Assembly (NCBI GenBank): GCA_022573095.1
Contig: JACZUR010000068.1
Location: 1-9,337, forward strand
Reading direction: 5' to 3'
DNA: 9,337 nt
From: Gemmatimonadota bacterium
Lineage (GTDB): Bacteria; Gemmatimonadota; Gemmatimonadetes; Gemmatimonadales; GWC2-71-9
In this document: one piece after another, positions 1 to 5,826 of the stretch
Layout of the letters: each line of letters starts with the position of its first letter
How positions within the stretch are numbered: position 1 is the stretch's first letter
Position numbers and translations under genes: made by a program
Notes under the pieces: model-generated
Databases searched by the model: none
Told to the model about the DNA's origin: nothing
Seen by the model: only the letters and a program-made list of their open reading frames with translations

Positions 1-912
1 CGGTTCGGTCGTCGATTCGGTGTCGAGCAACGGGTAAACGCTATGTCCGACGGAATCCCTGCCAGTAGCCTCATCGAGTCCGTCTCCACTAAGCCTAGCC
101 ACAATCACGGTGATATTGTCGGGTCCTCCCCGCTCATTGGCCAGGTCGATCAAGTGGCTGCACGCGTCGGGCAGGTCTTCATGCTTGGTGACGGCCTCGG
201 CTATCTCGTCCTTGTTAACCAGACCTGACAGGCCGTCGGAGCAGAGTACGACGGTATCTCTACGTCGCGCTGTTTGGTGGGTCAGATCAACCTTGACCGT
301 GGCCTCGGGCCCCAACGCCTGGAGGATGATGTTGCGACGTTCGCTCTGTTCGGCTTCTTCCTCGGTCAACTCACCTGCATCAACTAGCCTCTGCATGAGG
401 GATTGGTCTTTGGTGAGTTGGATACCCATGCCATCGCGCACGAGGTATGCACGCGAGTCGCCAACCTGAGAGAGATAGATGTTCTCCCCCAAAAGGCCCA
501 TCGCCGTCGCCGTGGTACCCATCCCCCTGACTTCGGGGCGTTCGCGCGCGTACTGATAGATCGCCGTGTTCGCCTTCTCAACGGCTTCGCGGAGTCGATA
601 CGCGAACCGCTCAGAAGTTTGGTCTTTGTCATTGACCCATTCCGTCGACATGTGGTTGTAGATCGTGTTTGCCGCAAGCTCGCTGGCGACTTCCCCGGCC
701 GCCGCACCACCCATTCCGTCTGCAACTACCAAGAGAGTCCCTTTAGAGCCTAACTCATGTTCCCGAACCTCCGGCTGTAGAGATGAGTTCTTGGTAGTCA
801 GGTCCGCAACGATGAAACAGTCTTCGTTGTGGTCGCGTGCCTGGCCGACATCGGTCTTACCAAAGACCGACACCTTTACACTGCGATTCTTCTTAGATCC
901 GAATAGCGCCAC
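1..912 (-). CDS. PP2C-family protein Ser/Thr phosphatase (3' end beyond window)
   Basis: Removes phosphate from Ser/Thr of proteins in the cytoplasm, most likely reversing the adjacent kinase. The 304 visible codons hold a complete metal-dependent PP2C domain: the HNED motif at residues 28-31, ADGMGG at 64-69, GMGTT at 130-134, GDSR at 151-154, SDGL at 225-228 and GPDN at 263-266. The acidic residues of these motifs bind the Mn/Mg pair. The start is GTG at 912-910, preceded by AGGTG (924-920) with a 7-base spacer. No other start is possible upstream, because the kinase stop TAG abuts it in the same frame. After about residue 275 a low-complexity tail begins and leaves the window without a stop, so any C-terminal membrane segment or extra domain is unseen. 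It is the third gene of the FHA-kinase-phosphatase operon. It resembles Stp/PrpC/PstP phosphatases; the exact subfamily is not determined. Confidence 0.93.
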   Translation of the reverse strand, partial: MALFGSKKNRSVKVSVFGKTDVGQARDHNEDCFIVADLTTKNSSLQPEVREHELGSKGTLLVVADGMGGAAAGEVASELAANTIYNHMSTEWVNDKDQTSERFAYRLREAVEKANTAIYQYARERPEVRGMGTTATAMGLLGENIYLSQVGDSRAYLVRDGMGIQLTKDQSLMQRLVDAGELTEEEAEQSERRNIILQALGPEATVKVDLTHQTARRRDTVVLCSDGLSGLVNKDEIAEAVTKHEDLPDACSHLIDLANERGGPDNITVIVARLSGDGLDEATGRDSVGHSVYPLLDTESTTEP

Positions 913-2667
913 CTAGCTGCACCTATACATGTTCTTCAATGATTGATACGCATCACGTTCTGGCATGATGTCTAGCGCCTTGTCAATCCAGCGGCAGCTT
1001 CCGTCCAAGTTGTTCTGCGTGAAGTACATATCCGCTACCATCTGAGCGGCCTGGGCCTTGAGATTGTCAGGCACTCGCGGATTGTCGTGAATCCGCATGG
1101 CCTGGCGCCGCAACGAATCTAGTTCATTCATACTGGGACTTCCATCAATCGCGTCCAGAATGTTGAAGAGCTGTGCATCGATCTCTGTGCTGTCCACAGG
1201 CTGAAATATGGGGTTAGCTGGCGTGATCGGTGTGGGCCCCCCCGCGCCGCCGCCGCCAACTACCCGATCCTGTTGAACTGGAGGATTGGCGTTTTGCTGA
1301 GACGGCGTCTGTGTCTGGAGCGCGTTCCCGGTCCGCTGCCCGCCGGTCCCACCGCCACCTGATGGCGTTCGAACGGTCGCCTGCTGGGCGACCGGTTGTG
1401 TCTCAGCGGTGGTATTTTCAGTAGTGGAGGTGTCGACGGACACTGCTCCGGAGTCACCTCCCATCACAACGAAAACGGTGATACTGGCTCCGGCTAGGAA
1501 AATGAACCCGGCGGCGATCAGTCCAACCGATGATTTCTTCTTTTCCGCTGATAGTGGTTGGGGGACAGGTTGTGGCGTGTCCGGTGTCACAGCCCGGGGT
1601 TCGGCACCCGCTGCCTGTGTCTGAGGAACCATCTGCGCGGTCGCCTGGGCAGTCGCTGCAACCTCACCTGCGTCGATGAGCTGGGTGGCGTCATCAACTG
1701 CAGGAGTTGGCGCGAAGCCGGCCCCACCTGCCGCCGTTGCTACCGCCTTCCCGAACTCGTCCGCATTTGCGAACCGTTCCGATGGCATCCTCGCCAGTGC
1801 TTTGTCCATGGCGGCTTGTAGATTCGGCGGGAAGGTGGTTCCCTGCATCACCTGGGCGAGCTTCATCGGCTGGTCCGTGAGCCGCTTTATCATCATTTCC
1901 TGTGCGGTCTCGGCCTGGAAGGGCAGACCGCCGGTAAGCATGCGGAACAGTACCAGCGCGATCGAATAGATATCGCTCCTGCCGTCGAGAACATCGCCCG
2001 AGAGTTGTTCCGGGCTCATATACTCGGGTGTGCCGACAACAAGGCCGGTTTTCGTTACGTTCTGGCCTTCCTCACCGCCAACAGCCTTGGCTATACCGAA
2101 ATCAACCACCTTCACCAGGTCTGAACCATCTCGCGCCTTCGTCACCATGATGTTATCGGGCTTGATGTCGCGGTGGACGATTCCCAAGTCGTGTGCCGCT
2201 TGTAACCCGTCAGTGCACTGCTTGAGAATGTTTGCCGCACGGTCGGGCCGAAGTGCACCCTCTCGTTTGAGCAGGTCGGTGAGGGCCTCACCCTCGATGA
2301 ACTCCATTGCGAGATAGATTAGGCCGTCGGGAGTTTCACCGAAGTCGTAAATACCGCACACGTTGGCGTGGTTGATCCGGGAAGCGTTTGCCGCTTCACG
2401 ATTGAATCTGGCTATGGCGTCTGGATCATTGGCCATGCTCTGCGTCATGACCTTTATCGCGCTCATTCGGCCCATCTTGACGTGTTCGCCGAGATAGACC
2501 GCTCCCATTCCGCCTTCACCGAGCTTCTTTTTTATGTGATAGCGGTCAGCTATTACGGACCCGACCAGATCGGCGGTTCTCGCGGCCGAACGGAGTGTTG
2601 AACCGTCGTTGGGACAAAACTTAGTTTCGTCGGGCCATTCCTTGCCGCAGGTCGTGCAGACCTTCAC
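913..2667 (-). CDS. Membrane-anchored Ser/Thr protein kinase with N-terminal zinc ribbon and outside C-terminal domain
   Basis: A 584-residue Hanks-type (PknB-like) kinase that phosphorylates Ser/Thr of proteins at the inner membrane. Residues 4-21 form a short zinc ribbon (C4, C7, C18) in which the fourth ligand position is D21, a common variant. The kinase domain spans about 43-315: glycine loop GEGGMGAVY (50-58), Lys72, Glu91, HRD (165-167) with N172, DFG (189-191), activation-loop threonines T205, T207 and T213, and GTPEYMSPE (212-220). All catalytic residues are present. A Pro/Gln/Ala-rich linker leads to one membrane helix (about 381-402). After it come a Gly/Pro/Gln-rich stretch and a helical, TPR-like tail (about 490-584), predicted outside the cytoplasm. 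The start is GTG with GGAG five bases upstream. It overlaps the FHA gene by 4 bases, and its stop touches the phosphatase start. It is presumably activated by autophosphorylation. Confidence 0.95.
   Translation of the reverse strand: MKVCTTCGKEWPDETKFCPNDGSTLRSAARTADLVGSVIADRYHIKKKLGEGGMGAVYLGEHVKMGRMSAIKVMTQSMANDPDAIARFNREAANASRINHANVCGIYDFGETPDGLIYLAMEFIEGEALTDLLKREGALRPDRAANILKQCTDGLQAAHDLGIVHRDIKPDNIMVTKARDGSDLVKVVDFGIAKAVGGEEGQNVTKTGLVVGTPEYMSPEQLSGDVLDGRSDIYSIALVLFRMLTGGLPFQAETAQEMMIKRLTDQPMKLAQVMQGTTFPPNLQAAMDKALARMPSERFANADEFGKAVATAAGGAGFAPTPAVDDATQLIDAGEVAATAQATAQMVPQTQAAGAEPRAVTPDTPQPVPQPLSAEKKKSSVGLIAAGFIFLAGASITVFVVMGGDSGAVSVDTSTTENTTAETQPVAQQATVRTPSGGGGTGGQRTGNALQTQTPSQQNANPPVQQDRVVGGGGAGGPTPITPANPIFQPVDSTEIDAQLFNILDAIDGSPSMNELDSLRRQAMRIHDNPRVPDNLKAQAAQMVADMYFTQNNLDGSCRWIDKALDIMPERDAYQSLKNMYRCS
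920..924 (-). promoter_or_regulatory. Ribosome binding site of the PP2C gene
   Basis: AGGTG on the minus strand lies 7 bases before the GTG start at 912, inside the last codons of the kinase gene. It supports GTG as the true start and implies translation coupled to, or following, the kinase. Confidence 0.5.
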
Positions 2668-3578
2668 TGCATCTCCACTCTGAGTAGCTTGTCTCCAACC
2701 AAGAAACGCGAACCGTTCTTTAGCGCGACATCGCCCCGCACCGACACCGCGGTGCCGTTCCGGCTTCCCACGTCGGCTACGACGAAATCTGCGTCCTCTG
2801 ACCGGATCTCGGTGTGTTTGCCGCTCATCGAGGGATCGTACGGAAACAGCCAGTCTCCGGTGTCTCTACCAATAATTACGTTTCTTCCCGGAGACAGATG
2901 GATCGAGTCTCGCGAGCTGCCGTCGGCTCTGTGTTGGGTGAGACAGGCGATGTCCGCCTGCGGGGTGAGGCTGCCCAGTCTGCGCGTCGCGTCCAGCTCC
3001 GGTGGGTTGGGTCCCGGGTAGCCAAGACGTCTGAAGCTGATCACTTGAGATCCAACGAGTATCTTGTCGCCGTCCTGAAGCCGCTGCGGAGACTCGATGA
3101 AGAACCAGGTCCCGTTTCTGCTGCCAAGATCTCTTATCTCGAGTTTTCCGTCCCTGAAGTTCAGTCGCGCATGCATGGGCGACAGGTATTCGTCATCGGC
3201 AAAGACGATCTCCGCTGGGCCCCTGCCGATCGTTGTCTCTTCTCTTCCAATGGTGTGCCTCCCGACCTCCGATCCCGTTTCATCGAGTTGGACCAGCACA
3301 ACATTGGCCGCCAGGACATCGAGTTCCATCGGCTTGATCTCGTCGGACGATCCCTCGAATCCCTGCCCGCATTGGGAACAGAACTTGGCGTTTCCTGAAT
3401 TGTCGGTGTCGCATAAGGGACACTTTCGTCCGGCGCTGGCTCCTCCGACGCTCGATCCACAAGACGGACAGAACGCATACGCCTGTGCCACCAGGACCTG
3501 GCACGAGGGACACGGACGAGTATCAGCAGAACTAGCGCTGGCAAACGGCTGCGTGACATTTTTAGGAGGTACGTTCAT
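2664..3578 (-). CDS. Double zinc-ribbon, double FHA-domain protein
   Basis: A 304-residue cytoplasmic adaptor predicted to bind phosphothreonine on kinase targets or on the kinase itself. Two zinc ribbons come first, each with four cysteines (C23, C26, C37, C40 and C53, C56, C67, C70). Two FHA domains follow. The first (about 95-185) has IGRG (117-120), S133, H136 and GSRNGT (142-147). The second (about 215-303) has IGRD (236-239), S252, H255 and GSRNGT (271-276). The Arg, Ser, His and Asn positions used for phosphopeptide binding are kept in both, so both look functional. There is no signal peptide or membrane helix. It is the first gene of the operon and overlaps the kinase gene by four bases (GTGA). 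FHA genes next to kinase and PP2C genes are a recurrent bacterial arrangement, for example in type VI secretion control, but no secretion gene is visible here. No clear ribosome site precedes the ATG. Confidence 0.93.
   Translation of the reverse strand: MNVPPKNVTQPFASASSADTRPCPSCQVLVAQAYAFCPSCGSSVGGASAGRKCPLCDTDNSGNAKFCSQCGQGFEGSSDEIKPMELDVLAANVVLVQLDETGSEVGRHTIGREETTIGRGPAEIVFADDEYLSPMHARLNFRDGKLEIRDLGSRNGTWFFIESPQRLQDGDKILVGSQVISFRRLGYPGPNPPELDATRRLGSLTPQADIACLTQHRADGSSRDSIHLSPGRNVIIGRDTGDWLFPYDPSMSGKHTEIRSEDADFVVADVGSRNGTAVSVRGDVALKNGSRFLVGDKLLRVEMQ
2673..2676 (-). promoter_or_regulatory. Ribosome binding site of the first kinase gene
   Basis: GGAG on the minus strand is separated by 5 bases from the GTG start at 2667. 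It lies within the last codons of the FHA gene, so translation of the two genes is probably coupled. It fixes GTG as the kinase start. Confidence 0.6.
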
Positions 3579-3707
3579 CTATACCAATCTTGTGTTCGAG
3601 TGCCAGGCATTCACTCTCCACCGCCCTAAAGCGTGCGAAAAATACCGCCGCAAAGCAAGGGCGTAGGTCGCAGGTTCTGCTACTGCGCGGAGAGGGCTCA
3701 ATCTACA

Positions 3708-3721
3708 GGTGGAGGAGGGGG
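3708..3721 (+). other. G-rich tract with two-quartet G-quadruplex potential
   Basis: Four runs of at least two G separated by single bases (GG-T-GG-A-GG-A-GGGGG) lie in the divergent intergenic region, about 15 bases upstream of the candidate -35 of the amidase promoter. The pattern fits a two-tier quadruplex with one-base loops. No function is shown; it could also be a chance purine tract. Confidence 0.3.
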
Positions 3722-3736
3722 TCAACAAGCCCAGAA

Positions 3737-3766
3737 TTGGCCTACTTTGTTGTATTTATGTAGCTT
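3737..3766 (+). promoter_or_regulatory. Candidate promoter of the amidase gene, leaderless geometry
   Basis: TTGGCC (3737-3742) is followed after 18 bases by TAGCTT (3761-3766), which keeps the T, A and final T of a sigma-70 -10 box. Only six bases then separate it from the ATG at 3773, so transcription would begin at or next to the start codon. No Shine-Dalgarno sequence is present, which agrees with a leaderless mRNA. Both boxes are imperfect. Confidence 0.35.
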
Positions 3767-3772
3767 CGCCGT

Positions 3773-5731
3773 ATGAGATGGAAGGGATTACCAGCGATAG
3801 CGTGCGCGGGGATTCTGGTGCTGGCCTGCGGCCGAGCCATCAGGCGTCCGGCCGAACCGCTGCCAGCTCCAGCTCTCGCGGACGGACAACTCCACATCTC
3901 CGTGGTATACCCGCGGGTTTCTGATTCGTCAGAGATTCGAGGGGACACGACCTTCTTGGTGGCTCGTGAGGATCAGGTAATCACCAGCCGCGACTCGGCC
4001 TTTATTTTTGGGTCGGTAGGCAGGGGTGATGCGGCGTTGGAGGTGAACGGCATTGCGGTGGATGTTTACCCAACCGGCGGATGGATAGCGTGGCTGCGTC
4101 TGTCTGAAGACTCGGTTCAGACATTTAGGATCACAACTTACAGCGATACCGACACCGTTTTTGCACAGCTGTCGGTACCGCTGCTTCCTTACTTCCAAGA
4201 ACCGGCGGCGGGTCCCTGGATCGACACCACTACTTTTAGTCCGGTCGGAGACATGTGGGTCCGGCGCAATGAAGATGTTACTCTCTCGGTAACCGCCGTT
4301 GGTGGGGCAGACGTTTTTCTAATGATGTCCGACTCGGTGTTGGTGCCGATGTTGCCCGAACTAGTTGGCGAGGCGCGCTCCTCGGGACAGATAGCGTTCG
4401 GCACGGAGGCCGTTAGGCAACCACAAACTGCTAGTGCTCGATCAAGATATCGCGCGTTGATAAGCGGGCCTCTCGGTCCGGACCCGGGTCCCATACTCGG
4501 CGCGGTTCCCGACAGCGCCGCTGACGACTCGACCTGGATTAGAGTCCTGGTCGTTCAGGACGCTGATAGCGCAACTGCAAACTGGCCGCTGAGGTTGGGA
4601 GTGCTGCCCGACTCCCCTCCAACTATCGTGGTCATCAACGACGACCCGGACGGCACGGGAGACACGGACGCAATGAGTCCGGGCAGGCCCTCTCCGTTTG
4701 GCACGTACCACTGGTTTTTCCCAAACGGTACGGTTGCCGAGGTGTCTGGGCGATGGGGGAGCCAGACGCGGCTGCGACTGTCCGGTTCCACGGTCTCGTG
4801 GGTCAACACCGTAGATCTTCAACTCCTCGCGCCTGGCACCCCGCCACTAAGGGGTACGACGCGTCCTATCAGGCTGACACCCGGAGAGAAATCCCTGGCG
4901 TTGAGGATTCCCCTTCCTGGGAGAATCCCGTATCGGATCGACGAATCGGAACGCGAGCTGCAACTCACGTTGTACGGGGTGGCTGCGGATATGGATTGGA
5001 TTCAGTACGGTCGCACGGACCCGCTGATTTCTCTCGTATCGTTTTCGCAGCCCACCGCAGATGAGACGGTGGTGAGTGTGAAGATGACCGAGGGGGTATG
5101 GGGCTACAGATCACGGTGGGAGGGAAGCGATCTCGTGGTCGAGATTAGACGCCCGCCCCCGATTCGCTCCGGCAACCCTCTGAGGGGGCGTCTCATAGTC
5201 CTAGATCCGGGTCATCCTCCGGGCGGCTCCATCGGTCCCACGGGAGTCACGGAATGGGACGTGGTGCTGGATGTTGCGCTAGCGGCAAAAACGATCCTTG
5301 AAGGTCGCGGCGCGAGTGTCTTGCTGACGAGGAGGGATAGCGTGCCGCTGGGCTTAAGGGACAGAACCGCGTTGGCGGAACGGGTCAACGCGGACGTCCT
5401 CGTATCGATCCACGCAAATGCACTTCCGGATGGTGTGAATCCGTTTGAGAACAACGGTACCTCTGTCTACTACTTCCACCCTCGTAGCGCACCGCTCGCG
5501 CGGGCCCTCGATCAAGCTCTCACGGCGCAGTTCGGCTCGCGCGACTTGGGAATTGGCAGGGGAGATCTGGCCTTGGCCCGGCCGACGTGGATGCCCGCGG
5601 TGCTTACGGAGGGCTTATTCATGATGCTTCCTGACCAGGAGGCCGTGCTGGCTTCCCCAGAGGGTCAACAGCGTTACGCGCGAGGTATCGCAGATGGGTT
5701 GGAGACGTTCCTCAGGAACTACGCTCGATAG
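3773..5731 (+). CDS. N-acetylmuramoyl-L-alanine amidase (Amidase_3), putative lipoprotein
   Basis: Predicted to cut the bond between N-acetylmuramic acid and the stem-peptide L-alanine in peptidoglycan, acting in the periplasm. The 652-residue protein begins with a signal sequence ending VLAC at 16-19, so C19 is a likely lipidation site, though Leu at -2 is not ideal. Residues 20-460 are probably beta-rich and match nothing I recognise with confidence. Parts near 371-405 and 431-464 resemble the peptidoglycan-binding AMIN fold. The catalytic domain fills about 470-652: DPGH (478-481) and E494 provide two zinc ligands, SIHANA (545-550) the third through H547, and E613 in LTEGLFM is the catalytic glutamate. 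The usual DPGHGG is DPGHPP here. The protein is far longer than simple AmiA/AmiC enzymes because of the N-terminal part. It is transcribed away from the FHA-kinase-phosphatase operon and lies 95 bases before the GWxTD gene. Confidence 0.9.
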   Translation: MRWKGLPAIACAGILVLACGRAIRRPAEPLPAPALADGQLHISVVYPRVSDSSEIRGDTTFLVAREDQVITSRDSAFIFGSVGRGDAALEVNGIAVDVYPTGGWIAWLRLSEDSVQTFRITTYSDTDTVFAQLSVPLLPYFQEPAAGPWIDTTTFSPVGDMWVRRNEDVTLSVTAVGGADVFLMMSDSVLVPMLPELVGEARSSGQIAFGTEAVRQPQTASARSRYRALISGPLGPDPGPILGAVPDSAADDSTWIRVLVVQDADSATANWPLRLGVLPDSPPTIVVINDDPDGTGDTDAMSPGRPSPFGTYHWFFPNGTVAEVSGRWGSQTRLRLSGSTVSWVNTVDLQLLAPGTPPLRGTTRPIRLTPGEKSLALRIPLPGRIPYRIDESERELQLTLYGVAADMDWIQYGRTDPLISLVSFSQPTADETVVSVKMTEGVWGYRSRWEGSDLVVEIRRPPPIRSGNPLRGRLIVLDPGHPPGGSIGPTGVTEWDVVLDVALAAKTILEGRGASVLLTRRDSVPLGLRDRTALAERVNADVLVSIHANALPDGVNPFENNGTSVYYFHPRSAPLARALDQALTAQFGSRDLGIGRGDLALARPTWMPAVLTEGLFMMLPDQEAVLASPEGQQRYARGIADGLETFLRNYAR

Positions 5732-5826
5732 CCAAGTTTGTCTCCTTCGGACGTGGTGGCTACATCGGCGCGCAGCTGCCTCCTTAGAGAACAACGTTGG
5801 GTTGTGAGGGTAAGTTACAGGTACTG

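Noticed and set aside
384..753. Frames on both strands inside the phosphatase region
   Set aside because: The true frame, from GTG 912, carries every PP2C motif in order, so these others are shadows.
1237..1243. Run of seven C as a possible frameshift in the first kinase
   Set aside because: The frame reads through correctly on both sides into the Gly/Pro linker and the C-terminal helices, so no error is indicated.
2814..3666. Long plus-strand frames opposite the FHA gene
   Set aside because: They are antisense to conserved zinc-ribbon and FHA motifs, have no recognisable domain, and overlap one another.
3669..3687. CGCAG / CTGCG inverted repeat with nine-base loop in the divergent region
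   Set aside because: Five base pairs with a nine-base loop and no T-run is within chance and does not make a terminator.
3590..3763. A possible 57-codon plus-strand gene starting at TTG behind the AGGAGGT at 3564-3570
   Set aside because: The spacer from the ribosome-site-like sequence is about 19 bases, the start is a weak TTG, the protein is basic low-complexity, and the bases form the control region of two real genes.
5797..5826. TTG at 5797 as the start of the GWxTD protein, adding ten residues
   Set aside because: The ten extra residues precede a well-formed signal peptide that begins at ATG 5827, and they would place charged residues before it without benefit. The ATG also has AGG at a suitable distance.
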